64,000 nucleotides of DNA from PALSA-1180 sp964624625 (GCA_964624625.1 CAZUXW010000003.1:34516-98515), one strand, 5' to 3'. Positions 7,950 to 15,898 are shown, counted from the first letter of the stretch. Made by a program: numbers and translations. Notes: a model not told the origin generated them from the letters alone.

Positions 7950-9701
7950 CTACAAGTTCGGTATGGCCAATAAGGTTCTTCGGGCGGAGATGGTTTCCCG
8001 GTATTGGGCCACCAGGTTTTTCGCCTGGAGAATTTGGCCCGGGTTATAAGTGACCTTGGCGTAGCTGCTGCCGGTCCCGTTCAAGTAAAGAAGGCCCGGC
8101 CTGGCGTGGAAATAAGGCTGGCCCATGATGAGGGCTCCCTCGATCTCGCAGCCCGCGAGGACCGTCACATCGCCCGTCACGAAAACCACGCCCTTATAGC
8201 TGCTGGGCAATACGGTGGAGGTCCCCGGATTCAAGGTCAAATCCCCATCCACGATCAGGATTCCGGAGGCGCGGAGGGTGTCGTAGGGCGGGTCCAAGTT
8301 TCCGTCATAAGTCAGGTTGCCCGTGAAATAGGTAAGCTTCCAATCGCTGGTGATGGTGAGGGGCGAGTTGTTATCGCCGGTGTAATCCGCCAGGCTTTTT
8401 AATTCCTGTAGGGACATGCCGAAGACCGATTGGTCCAGGGTGAGGTCGGTAACGGTGATGGGCGCCGGACCCACTCCGACCGTGGGCGTGGGGTAATTAA
8501 AGCAATAGGCGTTCCCGTCCATATCGGTGGTGTTGGACCCGGGAACCACGCAGGCCCCGGTGGCCGGGGGAATGACCGGTGTTCGGGTAAAGGTGGAGGT
8601 AAAGGTGGCCGTGGGTTGGACGGTTCCGGTAAAGGTGATGGAGGGGGTGAAGGTGAAGGTATCGGTGGGAATCAAGAATCCCGGGGTGCTGGTGGAAGTC
8701 GGGGTTTGAGTGGGTGTGTTGGACGGCGAATTGGTCGGGGTTTTAGTAGGCGTGTTGGTGGGGGTAACAGTCGGCGTGTTCGTCGGGGTTCTCGTGGGAG
8801 TATTGGTGGGGGTAATGGTCGGAGTGTTACTTGGTGTATTGGTGGGGGTAATGGTCGGTGTGGCCGTCGGGGTTCTGGTGGGAGTAGGGGTCGACGAATT
8901 TGTCGGCGTGGCCGTCGGGGTTCTGGTGGGAGTAGGGGTCGGTGTGTTACTCGGGGTTTTAGTGGGGGTAGCGGTCGATGAATCAGTCGGCGTGTTCGTG
9001 GGGGTTTTGGTGGGAGTAGTAGTTGGCGTGTTCGTCGGCGTATTGGTAGCCGTCAAGGTCGCGGTAAGGGTAAACGTCTTGGTGAAGGTAGTGGTAAAGG
9101 TGGGAGTGGGGCTATTCGTCGGGGTAAAGGTCGGGGTAATCGTCGGGGAATTGGTGGGGGTACGGGTAAAGGTATTGGCCAAGGTCAGCGTAAAAGTTTG
9201 GGTGGGAGTTGCCGTATTGCAGGGCACCGTAAAGGGAATGGCGTCCGAATCCTGGGTCGTAACGACCGCGGGGCATTGGGGAGCAGCATTATGCCTGGCG
9301 GAAACGACAAGGAACCCCGAGGTAAAACCGGCGGGAATGGTGAGGGTCTGGCTGATGACCTTAGGACTGGCGGTGCAGGTGACATTGCAAGAGGCGGAAT
9401 TGCAGCCGCCGCAAAGGGCGAAAACATCGCCCGCGTCCATGACATTATCCGCCGAAAAGGCGTAGTTTAAATCATAGGACCCTGTGGTGAAATTGGTGAT
9501 TTGAAAATTGACGGTGACGGTCCCTCCGACGTTGCCGCAATTCGTCGAAACACTGGTAATGGTCACGGTCGTTAGGGACGCGGCCCGTGCCTGGGGAACC
9601 CCCGCGCCTAACCACAAGCCCAGCAGCAAGCAGAAGGCTCCGGCCTTCATGCCGGATCGGGTTGGCGGGGTTAAGTTCGTTGGTGTGACTTTCGATACCA
9701 T
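7950..9701 (-). CDS. Secreted Thr-Pro repeat stalk protein with PilX-like C-terminal domain
   Basis: A 583-residue exported protein starting at ATG 9701 (AAAAAGGA upstream). A signal peptide ends near ARA-AS at about residue 41. Next comes a domain of about 110 residues with paired cysteines. A stretch of some 220 residues follows, made of TPT, NTPT, TKTPT and SNTPT units, which should form a stiff, probably O-glycosylated spacer. The last 190 residues contain the pattern SGILIVDGDLTL and VVFVTGDVTV, reminiscent of the beta-stranded tail of PilX-type proteins. It lies between two prepilin genes in the same direction, so it is probably part of the same surface structure. The spacer length may vary by repeat slippage. 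Confidence 0.75.
   Translation of the reverse strand: MVSKVTPTNLTPPTRSGMKAGAFCLLLGLWLGAGVPQARAASLTTVTITSVSTNCGNVGGTVTVNFQITNFTTGSYDLNYAFSADNVMDAGDVFALCGGCNSASCNVTCTASPKVISQTLTIPAGFTSGFLVVSARHNAAPQCPAVVTTQDSDAIPFTVPCNTATPTQTFTLTLANTFTRTPTNSPTITPTFTPTNSPTPTFTTTFTKTFTLTATLTATNTPTNTPTTTPTKTPTNTPTDSSTATPTKTPSNTPTPTPTRTPTATPTNSSTPTPTRTPTATPTITPTNTPSNTPTITPTNTPTRTPTNTPTVTPTNTPTKTPTNSPSNTPTQTPTSTSTPGFLIPTDTFTFTPSITFTGTVQPTATFTSTFTRTPVIPPATGACVVPGSNTTDMDGNAYCFNYPTPTVGVGPAPITVTDLTLDQSVFGMSLQELKSLADYTGDNNSPLTITSDWKLTYFTGNLTYDGNLDPPYDTLRASGILIVDGDLTLNPGTSTVLPSSYKGVVFVTGDVTVLAGCEIEGALIMGQPYFHARPGLLYLNGTGSSYAKVTYNPGQILQAKNLVAQYRETISARRTLLAIPNL
8560..9225 (-). repeat. Degenerate short tandem repeats encoding the Thr-Pro spacer
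   Basis: On the plus strand this stretch is a run of GGNGTNNNNGTNGG-type units with 6-, 12- and 24-base periodicities. In the coding (minus) frame every unit reads Thr-Pro plus a variable residue. Such DNA is prone to slippage and to assembly collapse. It also produces a long spurious Gly-Val open frame on the plus strand. Confidence 0.8.
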
Positions 9702-9756
9702 GTCGCTGTCCTTTTTAGTCTGCCGCAATTGTCGCTGTCTCGAGGCTCCCGGCCCC

Positions 9757-10731
9757 TTACTTGGTCATGGAGATGGCCGGATAAGTTCCGGTTCCCGAGA
9801 CCGAACCGCCGAAAAGATAAGTTTGGTTGTTCTTGAGGTAAATTTGGGTGGTGCTGTTCACGTAAACCCCGGCGGTAATGTTGTTGATGTCGGTGGTGGG
9901 CATATTCAAGGCGAGCTTGCGGTACTCGGTGCTGAACTTGGCCTGGGCCAGGACTTTTCCGGCCAGACCCGTGGTGCCGGGAACCGGCGTCGCGTAACCG
10001 TACTTCCAAGTTCCGTCGGGATTGGTTTGCTTGTCGAAGCGCCGGTAGACGATGCCGCGGCTGACGACGGTCCAGATCATGCCGTCCCCGCTGACGAGCC
10101 CCGTGGAACTGCGTATGCTGGTGACGTCATGGGCCGCGTCCGGATCGGTGGCGCCGACCGGCTGCTTTTTAATCTCGTACCTGCCCCACAAGAGGGCCTC
10201 CGCCGTCACCGCGCTGTCAATCGGATATTCGTTGACGATGCCGATATTCGAGTCCAAGGTGTCGGATAACTGGAGATTGGGGTTGTTTTGCGGATTGAAG
10301 GCCTGGTCCACGTAGGAAAAGGAGACGCCTGTCGCGGGGTTGGTGGCGAAGGTGGCGGGCGCCGCCACTTTTTCCGTATAGGAAGAATTGGGATAGGCCC
10401 TCACCACGTAGTCGCCCCCCGCGCCTGGCTGGCGCCGGAACCAACTCAAGGCGTCGACGAGGCCGGCCCTGGACACATTCTCGGCTTCGGAAACGAACAA
10501 CTCCCTCTGTTGGACCTCTTTGGAGGCGTAGTTGATCAGCTTCACCCCGGTGGTGATCAAAATGGTCGCGATCAGCATGAACATGATGGCCAAAATGAGG
10601 GCCGAGCCATGGTCTTTTTGGGTGTTGGGAATAAAAAAGAAGGGTTTTTTGCCAAGACGGAACGAGGAGTACGGGTTTAAAAATCCCCGGCGAAGGCGTG
10701 TCGAATTAAATTGTCGCAGGTGTTGATCCAT
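9757..10731 (-). CDS. PilX-like type IV pilus assembly protein
   Basis: A 324-residue protein and the first gene of the prepilin operon. Residues about 40-75 read KDHGSALILAIMFMLIATIL, the PilX N-terminal signature (short basic leader, hydrophobic helix, and later a Glu-rich helix with SEAENVSRAGL). It lacks the usual Glu at +5, as PilX proteins often do. The C-terminal 250 residues are beta-rich and end with repeated Thr/Asn/Tyr segments. The start is ATG 10731 behind GGGAG; an upstream ATG at 10773 lacks a ribosome site. A promoter lies about 100 bases upstream. Expected role: minor component priming assembly of a pilus or pseudopilus. Confidence 0.75.
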   Translation of the reverse strand: MDQHLRQFNSTRLRRGFLNPYSSFRLGKKPFFFIPNTQKDHGSALILAIMFMLIATILITTGVKLINYASKEVQQRELFVSEAENVSRAGLVDALSWFRRQPGAGGDYVVRAYPNSSYTEKVAAPATFATNPATGVSFSYVDQAFNPQNNPNLQLSDTLDSNIGIVNEYPIDSAVTAEALLWGRYEIKKQPVGATDPDAAHDVTSIRSSTGLVSGDGMIWTVVSRGIVYRRFDKQTNPDGTWKYGYATPVPGTTGLAGKVLAQAKFSTEYRKLALNMPTTDINNITAGVYVNSTTQIYLKNNQTYLFGGSVSGTGTYPAISMTK

Positions 10732-10773
10732 AATCTGCCGCTCCCGACCCGTTAATATTCCATAATTTATCAT

Positions 10774-11133
10774 GAAATCCAGAAAAACGCCGGAGCGGCA
10801 ACTCCATTGGAACGCTTTCTAAACTTCGACTTCCGACCTCATTATCCACCCATTGTTTTTATTAGTCAATTAACGTTCAAACAAATCCGGGAAAACGACC
10901 CGCATTCCCCCCAACCCCATGGGTTGATTGGGATGACGGCTCGCTAGGGGTAGCAGATTGGACAATCAAGGAAGATTTTGACCCAAAAAGGTATTTTTCC
11001 AGGAATTTTCACCAAAGCCCTGAAAGACCGCCTTGCGTAAGGCGCCGCTTCGGCCTGGAAGGTGCCGGTGGGTTTGGCGAGGGTTCCCTTACTTCCAAAG
11101 GCCGTCTTCTGGAGCGGACTGGTCCGCTCTGCT
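10774..11133. other. Non-coding stretch upstream of the prepilin operon
   Basis: No supported gene lies here. It holds the prepilin operon promoter (10841-10869), a weak hairpin at 11030-11043 (GCCTT/AAGGC), and a perfect 8-bp hairpin at 11112-11129 (GAGCGGAC, loop TG, GTCCGCTC) followed by a T-rich run on the plus strand. The last hairpin lies just beyond the xthA stop codon and probably ends that transcript. Confidence 0.6.
10841..10869 (-). promoter_or_regulatory. Sigma-70-type promoter of the prepilin operon
   Basis: Read on the minus strand: -35 TTGACT (10869-10864), a 17-base spacer, and -10 GATAAT (10846-10841). Both boxes match five of six consensus bases at ideal spacing. The first gene starts about 100 bases downstream, which leaves a long 5' leader. 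Confidence 0.6.
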
Positions 11134-11970
11134 TTATTTTGTAAATTCAGCGACCAAAAAAGTATGGTCCGAGGGTCTTTCCAGTCCCCGGGGCTTGGTG
11201 TCGATCCATATTTTTTGAAGCCTTTGAACCATGGGCGGCGTGCCGAGGATATGGTCGATTCTCCAGCCCAGGTTTTTCTCGAAGGTTCCCGGCTGGCGGA
11301 AATCCCAAAAGGTATAGTGCCCCGGCTCTTTGATTTTTTCCCGGAACAGGTCCGTCCATTTCCCCTTCATGGTCTGGGCGTAGGCCTCACGGGCGTCAAT
11401 GTGGAAACAAGGGTGGTCCTTGTTCCCCTTAGGATTGTTCAAGTCGATCTCCGTGGGGGCCACGTTCATGTCGCCCATCCAGAGGGCCGGCTGGGTGGCC
11501 GGCACGTTCTTATCAAAATATTTTTTCAGGTCCGTGAAGAACTTAAGCTTGTACTGGTATTTATCCGACTCGATGTCAAACCCCTGGGGGATGTAGGTGT
11601 TGATCAGCTTGATTCCCTCGAACTCACCCACGAGAAACCGCGCCTGCTCCTCCGGATCCTTGGGGTAGAGGCGGTTCACGAGGATCTCCACCGGTTTTTT
11701 CGAGACGAAGGCCACGCCGTTGTAACTCTTCTGGCCCCGGAAAACCACTTTCCATCCCGCCGCCTCAAAGGCCTCCCGGGGGAACTCATGGTCCTGGACC
11801 TTGGTTTCCTGGATGGACAAAACATCCGGCTGTTCCTTCTTGAGCCAATCCAGGACGATCGGAAGCCTGGCCCGGACCGAGTTGGCGTTGAAGGTGGCGA
11901 TTTTGAACGTGCCGCCTTTTGATTTCGGGGATTTCGCCGGCGAGGGCTTGGATTTGGAAACCTTGGGCAT
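11134..11970 (-). CDS. xthA: Exodeoxyribonuclease III (AP endonuclease)
   Basis: A 278-residue protein of the Xth/APE1 exonuclease-endonuclease-phosphatase family, which cuts DNA at abasic sites and removes blocked 3' ends during base-excision repair. Family motifs appear in order: IATFNANSVRARL, LSIQETKVQD (metal Glu), YNGVAFVSK, GDMNVAPTEIDL, RIDHILGT and a terminal SDHTFLVAEF (Asp-His pair). An N-terminal extension of about 25 residues is rich in Lys, Ser and Pro (SKSKPSPAKSPKSKGG) and may help DNA binding. ATG 11970 is chosen because GAGAGGTG precedes it; an upstream TTG at 11985 would overlap this site. Confidence 0.96.
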   Translation of the reverse strand: MPKVSKSKPSPAKSPKSKGGTFKIATFNANSVRARLPIVLDWLKKEQPDVLSIQETKVQDHEFPREAFEAAGWKVVFRGQKSYNGVAFVSKKPVEILVNRLYPKDPEEQARFLVGEFEGIKLINTYIPQGFDIESDKYQYKLKFFTDLKKYFDKNVPATQPALWMGDMNVAPTEIDLNNPKGNKDHPCFHIDAREAYAQTMKGKWTDLFREKIKEPGHYTFWDFRQPGTFEKNLGWRIDHILGTPPMVQRLQKIWIDTKPRGLERPSDHTFLVAEFTK

Positions 11971-12001
11971 TGCCACACCTCTCAAGCTAAAATTGCACGA
12001 A

Positions 12002-12084
12002 GCCGCGGGTAAAGGGGAGGATTAAGGACGAATTCATTTTCGTTAAGCCTATCGGCGGCTTCCTTCATCCCCTTCCCCCGCGGC
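12002..12084. repeat. Long imperfect inverted repeat
   Basis: The left arm (GCCGCGGGTAAAGGGGAGG, continuing to about 12027) pairs with the right arm ending CCCTTCCCCCGCGGC at 12084, leaving a loop of about 35 bases. It fills the space between the end of the Dabb gene and the start of xthA, both on the minus strand. It could terminate or attenuate read-through. It is built like the hairpins at 42-63 kb but has a different sequence. Confidence 0.65.
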
Positions 12085-12101
12085 AAAACAGTCCAGTCCT
12101 T

Positions 12102-12404
12102 TTACATTTCGTAATCCGTAACCCGCCTTTCGGCGGCGTACTTCTTCACCAACTCGGCCACCTTGAGGTGCTCCGGGTGTTTTTGATAAATGTCCAGGTC
12201 CTGGCGGGTCTTGAATTCCGAGTAAAGGGATAGATCGCAGGCGATCTCCGCGGGGTTGAAATTAACCCCGCATTCCAAAAAATAGATTTCTTGAATCTTC
12301 ATCCTCAGCCCTTCCAGGGCCTCCTTCAACAGGGTGGCGGCTTCGGTCCTGGATTTGCCTTCCACCGAATCCTTCAATTTCCACAACACGATGTGCTTGA
12401 TCAT
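12102..12404 (-). CDS. Dabb family stress-responsive alpha/beta-barrel protein
   Basis: A 100-residue protein with the Dabb (PF07876) signature: MIKHIVLWKLKD at the start, a central LECGVNFNPAE, and YQKHPEHLKVAELVKKYAAERRVTDYE at the end. Family members form dimeric ferredoxin-like barrels; a few are stress-induced or act as small enzymes, most are uncharacterised. GAGAGG precedes the ATG. It is transcribed divergently from fabI, which gives no clear functional link. Confidence 0.88.
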   Translation of the reverse strand: MIKHIVLWKLKDSVEGKSRTEAATLLKEALEGLRMKIQEIYFLECGVNFNPAEIACDLSLYSEFKTRQDLDIYQKHPEHLKVAELVKKYAAERRVTDYEM

Positions 12405-12585
12405 ATTGCCTCTCGGGGAACTAAACTTGGGATTGGCTATTATTCTTCAGTCTGGTCGAAAAATGAAACGGTTTTCGAGGGAGCAGGTCGAAAATCCAGG
12501 CGCCGGACCCCTGTTTTTAGGCTTTAAAGTGCCGGAGAAAAACGTTAAGTTAAGTCGCATTCATCAGCCTCACGGAGGAACATTC

Positions 12586-13398
12586 ATGGGATTACTTTCA
12601 GGGAAAAAAGCCTTTATTTTCGGCGTCGCCAACGACCGGTCCATCGCCTGGGGCATCGCCAAAGCCTTGCACGCGGAAGGCGCGGAGGTGGGTTTTAATT
12701 TCCTGGGAGAAGCCCTGGAAAAACGCGTCCGGCCCTTGGCGGATTCATTAGGCGCCAAACTCATTCTTCCCTGCGATGTTTCCAAAGATGAGGAAATCAA
12801 CGCCTTATATAAGAAGGTAGCCGAAACTTGGGGCAAGTTTGACATCCTGATCCATTGTATCGCCTTCGCGAATAAAGACGATTTAACCGGAGCCTTTTCC
12901 AACACCAGCCGGGCGGGATTCCACTTAGCCATGGATATCTCCGCTTACAGCCTCATTGCCATCACCAAACCAGCGGTTCCGCTTTTAAACGAAGGGGCCA
13001 GTATTATCGCTTTGACCTATTACGGTTCCGTGAAGGTGATTCCCAATTACAACATTATGGGCGTGGCGAAAGCCGCCCTCGAAAGCACGGTGCGTTATTT
13101 GGCTTATGATTTGGGACCCAAGGGCATCCGGGTCAACGCCATCTCCGCCGGACCCATCAAGACTCTGGCCGCCTCCGCCGTAGGCGGGATTAAGACCATG
13201 TTGAAGGCCGCTGGTGAAATGACCCCCTTGAAGCGGAATGTGTCCCAAGACGAGGTGGGAACCACGGCCACCTACCTGGCCAGTTCCTGGTCCTCGGGCG
13301 TGACGGGCGAGGTGATTTACGTGGACGCCGGGGGCAATATCGTGGGCATGCACTTTGACGAGAAAAAAGAAGAGGGTTCCGCTCCCGCCGCTACTTGA
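12586..13398 (+). CDS. fabI: Enoyl-[acyl-carrier-protein] reductase (NADH), FabI type
   Basis: A 270-residue short-chain dehydrogenase that reduces trans-2-enoyl-ACP in the last step of each fatty-acid elongation cycle. FabI-specific features: the split nucleotide motif GVANDRSIAWGIAKAL, Tyr145/146 in ALTYYGS, Tyr155 and Lys162 in PNYNIMGVAKAALE, then NAISAGPIKTLAAS. The frame is open upstream, but ATG 12586 behind GGAGGA gives the normal family length. A C-terminal tail of about 12 residues (DEKKEEGSAPAAT) is an extension. The last 8 bases overlap the 3' end of the convergent small gene. Confidence 0.97.
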   Translation: MGLLSGKKAFIFGVANDRSIAWGIAKALHAEGAEVGFNFLGEALEKRVRPLADSLGAKLILPCDVSKDEEINALYKKVAETWGKFDILIHCIAFANKDDLTGAFSNTSRAGFHLAMDISAYSLIAITKPAVPLLNEGASIIALTYYGSVKVIPNYNIMGVAKAALESTVRYLAYDLGPKGIRVNAISAGPIKTLAASAVGGIKTMLKAAGEMTPLKRNVSQDEVGTTATYLASSWSSGVTGEVIYVDAGGNIVGMHFDEKKEEGSAPAAT

Positions 13399-13756
13399 GG
13401 TCCTGGGGTATGAAGCAATAGGACATGCTCTTGATCTTGTCCACCGTCAAATGTCGGAACACGACGTGCCACCTAAAAGTTTCTTCCGAATCTGAAATGG
13501 CGACCCTGCTGATTTCAAATTGACCCAGGGACGCCAGTTCCCCTCCCGGCAAGGGCACCGAATAGTCCACCGTTAGGACCCAGGTTTGGGCCTCACTGAA
13601 GGCCAGGGTGTGAAGCCCTGAGCAGTCCAATGCCCTTCCAAAACTTTCCGAGAAAGCCAAAAGCTCCACCGCGTCCTTCGGCCAGCGGTTTTTTTCCATC
13701 CTGAAAACCTGGATCATCGGGACGATTTGCTCGAAATGCAATTCTTCCTGCGTCAT
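13391..13756 (-). CDS. Hypothetical protein
   Basis: A 121-residue protein I do not recognise. The start at ATG 13756 follows AGGAGG closely and is well supported. It begins MTQEELHFEQIVPMIQVFRMEKNRWPKD, which resembles the helical start of small proteins describing what residue a sample or step has reached, but no family can be named. The rest alternates short strands (TWVLTVDYSV, QFEISRVAIS, RWHVVFRHLTVD) and has no signal peptide or membrane segment. It follows radC on the same strand with a 47-base spacer and overlaps fabI tail to tail. Confidence 0.7.
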   Translation of the reverse strand: MTQEELHFEQIVPMIQVFRMEKNRWPKDAVELLAFSESFGRALDCSGLHTLAFSEAQTWVLTVDYSVPLPGGELASLGQFEISRVAISDSEETFRWHVVFRHLTVDKIKSMSYCFIPQDLK

Positions 13757-13803
13757 GTCGGCCTCCTGAAAGACCTTGGGGGTTGGGATTGTCCTGGAAG
13801 AGT

Positions 13804-14619
13804 TCAAGCCAATAACCCTGCCTGGCGGAATGAAAAATGTCCTTCCGTCGTTAAGATCAGGTGGTCATGAACAGTGATTCCCATGGCCCGGGAAGCGGTG
13901 AGAATCTGCCGGGTCAATTGCTTATCCCCCTCGGACGGTTCCAAACTTCCCGCCGGATGGTTGTGGGCGAGAATGAGCCCCGTCGCATGGAGCTCCAACG
14001 AGCGCTTGATAATTTCGCGCGGGTAGACCGCCGTATGGTCCACCGTGCCTTCTTGCAGGTGCTCGAAGGCCAGCAGATGGTTGCGGTGGTCCAAAAAAAG
14101 GGCGGTAAAGACTTCCCGGGGCCTGCTTCCGATTTGCTCCCGGAGAAAGGACGCCACGTCGTCCGGGCTGGCGATAACCCTTCCCCTTTTAAAATCCTCC
14201 CGGGGAACCATCCGGTATAAGTCCCCCATGGCCTTTAAATGAAGGGCGCTTTGGGGCGGCAGCCCTCCCAGGGTTTGAAGGGTGGTGATATCCGAGTCCA
14301 GGATCCTCCGGATATTCTTGAAAACCGAAAGAAGTTTTTTCGCGTAGGGTTTGGTATCCCGGTGGGGAATGGAGAAGGAAAGCAGCAGCTCCAAAAGCTC
14401 GTAGTCCTGAAGCGCCCTGGCCCCCAGGGTCGCGTACCTTTCCTTCAAACGGCGCCGGTGGCCTAAATAATCGGGATGCTCCCCTTTTAAATCCAACGCC
14501 AGGGCCGGCTCATGGGCATCGGCCCCCGGCCCCTTGGGGTTTGGGGGCGGGAAGGCGGGGGCCGCTTTTTCCCGGCAACCGGGCAATTCCTTTGTGTTTT
14601 GAAGCTCCATTTCCACCAT
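13804..14619 (-). CDS. radC: RadC family JAB-domain protein
   Basis: A 271-residue RadC protein. Residues about 45-130 are the helical UPF0758 N-terminal region (HRRRLKERYATLGARALQDYELLELLL). Residues about 148-271 are a JAB1/MPN-type domain with the metal motif H219-N-H221-P then S229 and D232. RadC proteins are linked to DNA repair or mobile DNA, but their biochemical role is unsettled. GGAGGA precedes the ATG. The gene is divergent from lexA across a 93-base spacer containing a perfect palindrome, so LexA control of radC is likely. Confidence 0.93.
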   Translation of the reverse strand: MVEMELQNTKELPGCREKAAPAFPPPNPKGPGADAHEPALALDLKGEHPDYLGHRRRLKERYATLGARALQDYELLELLLSFSIPHRDTKPYAKKLLSVFKNIRRILDSDITTLQTLGGLPPQSALHLKAMGDLYRMVPREDFKRGRVIASPDDVASFLREQIGSRPREVFTALFLDHRNHLLAFEHLQEGTVDHTAVYPREIIKRSLELHATGLILAHNHPAGSLEPSEGDKQLTRQILTASRAMGITVHDHLILTTEGHFSFRQAGLLA

Positions 14620-14638
14620 GTTCGTCCTCCTTTTTTGC

Positions 14639-14668
14639 TTGACGAAGAATACACTCGTATACTAGTAT
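14639..14668 (+). promoter_or_regulatory. Probable lexA promoter
   Basis: -35 TTGACG at 14639-14644, an 18-base spacer, and -10 TAGTAT at 14663-14668. The -10 box lies inside the palindrome at 14657-14670, the geometry expected for self-repression by LexA. Confidence 0.5.
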
Positions 14669-14670
14669 AC
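14657..14670. promoter_or_regulatory. Perfect 14-bp palindrome, candidate LexA operator
   Basis: GTATACTAGTATAC is identical to its reverse complement and lies midway between the divergent radC and lexA start codons. LexA almost always represses its own gene through such a site. The sequence resembles neither the CTGT-N8-ACAG box of gamma-proteobacteria nor the GAAC-N4-GTTC box of Gram-positives. A further GTAT half-site lies downstream at 14675. Confidence 0.65.
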
Positions 14671-14712
14671 AACCGTATTCTTATTCAACTACGAAATTCA
14701 CGAGGGGGATTT

Positions 14713-15330
14713 ATGGCGCCATCCGACGAAAACTTAACCGACATCCAACGATTGGTGCTCCAGTATGTCCAGAACCGCCTCACCCAGGACCACCGCCCGC
14801 CGACCGTGCGGGAAGTAATGCGCCACTTCAAATGGAATTCCCCCCAAAGCGCCCGTAAACATCTTTTGGCTTTGGAGGAAAAAGGCTATCTGGAAAGGGA
14901 AGACCGAACGGCGAGGGGTTTGAAGGTTTCCGGCGATTCCTCCGGCGGTCTTTCCATCCCCATTTTAGGGAAAGTCGCGGCTGGTTTGCCGCTGTTGGCT
15001 GAGGAAAACCGCGAGGGAACCATGGTGGTGGATCAGGCCATGTCCCGGGGAGGCCGGAACCTATTCGCCTTGACGGTCCGCGGCGATTCGATGGTCAACG
15101 CCCATATTCTTTCGGGGGATAAAGTGATCGTCCAACAAACGACCCACGCCAATCCCGGGGAAATCGTGGTGGCGTTGATTGAGGGAGAGGCCACGGTCAA
15201 GACTTTCCGCAAAACCGCCTCCAAGGTGATCTTGGAACCGGCCAATCCCAAGTACAAGGATATCGTGGTCAACGAGGGCCAGGATTTCCGGATTATCGGC
15301 AAGGTCGTCGGGGTCTTCAGTCCCCGGTAA
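14713..15330 (+). CDS. lexA: LexA repressor, SOS regulator
   Basis: A 205-residue LexA. Residues 1-70 form the winged-helix DNA-binding domain (LTDIQRLVLQYVQ, PTVREVM, SARKHLLALEEKGYL). Residues about 80-205 are the S24 self-cleavage domain, with the scissile A90-G91 in KVAAGLPLL, nucleophile S126 in RGDSM and general base K163 in TVKTF. RecA filaments on damaged DNA trigger self-cleavage and so relieve repression. ATG 14713 follows GAGGGGG; the frame is open upstream without a better start. The recognition helix NSPQSARKH departs from the E. coli pattern, in line with an unusual operator. Confidence 0.96.
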   Translation: MAPSDENLTDIQRLVLQYVQNRLTQDHRPPTVREVMRHFKWNSPQSARKHLLALEEKGYLEREDRTARGLKVSGDSSGGLSIPILGKVAAGLPLLAEENREGTMVVDQAMSRGGRNLFALTVRGDSMVNAHILSGDKVIVQQTTHANPGEIVVALIEGEATVKTFRKTASKVILEPANPKYKDIVVNEGQDFRIIGKVVGVFSPR

Positions 15331-15406
15331 AAACAGCCGCTGGCTGTCAAAGCCCCGCTCGCGGCAAAATCCCTCAAAATCCTAAATGAACCTTCAAGGA
15401 ACAGTT

Positions 15407-15898
15407 ATGTCCGATCTCCCCGCGATTCAGGTCTCGGTTGTTCAGGAAATACAATCCGGCTATTCCGCTCCCTTTCGAGAGATGGTTTACGAGGTTTCCT
15501 TACGAACCGCCGCCTACAGCGATTGGTTAAAAAAAATAAACGGCGCCCACCGCCTCCTTCAAGCCTTGCTGCAAGGCCAAATGATGGGGCAATATCAACT
15601 TTTGGATTTTATCATTCAGCCGGACGGACTATTTACCAGGGTCACGTTGAAAAACGGTTCCTCCTTGTCCGACTTCTTAAATTGGGTCAAAGAAAAATCC
15701 ATCCCCGCCGGCGAACCTTCCCGGACCTTTTGGAACGATGAGCTTCAATGGATCAAGCTGGTGCCGCCGGACCGGCTCGCCGAATCCACCAGGTTGTTTC
15801 TTCAAAAAGCGGAAAGCCTGCACCGGGAAGTCCACCTGACCGAAAGTGGCCCGCCGGAGCTCTTCTTTTTCTACCGGGACCAGCGTTTCACCTCCTAA
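15407..15898 (+). CDS. Hypothetical protein, possible relic of a Y1-transposase (RAYT) fold
   Basis: A 163-residue protein starting at ATG 15407 after AAGGA; an ATG seven codons upstream has no ribosome site. The order of segments recalls REP-associated tyrosine transposases: YEVSLRTA, then QLLDFIIQPDGLFTRVTL where the family has its MPNHxH strand, then SLSDFLNWVKEK, FWNDELQWIKL and a final helix. The two catalytic His of the HUH motif are replaced (PDGLFTR), so if related it is inactive. This is pattern reading only. It lies 76 bases after lexA and 23 before the radical SAM gene, all on the plus strand, so it is probably cotranscribed with them. Confidence 0.6.
   Translation: MSDLPAIQVSVVQEIQSGYSAPFREMVYEVSLRTAAYSDWLKKINGAHRLLQALLQGQMMGQYQLLDFIIQPDGLFTRVTLKNGSSLSDFLNWVKEKSIPAGEPSRTFWNDELQWIKLVPPDRLAESTRLFLQKAESLHREVHLTESGPPELFFFYRDQRFTS

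Noticed and set aside
8560..9225. Possible CRISPR array
   Set aside because: The units are short, degenerate and stay in a coding frame; there are no spacers and no cas genes.
8710..9465. Long plus-strand Gly-Val repeat frame of 251 codons
   Set aside because: It is the mirror of the Thr-Pro repeat on the minus strand and has no ribosome site.
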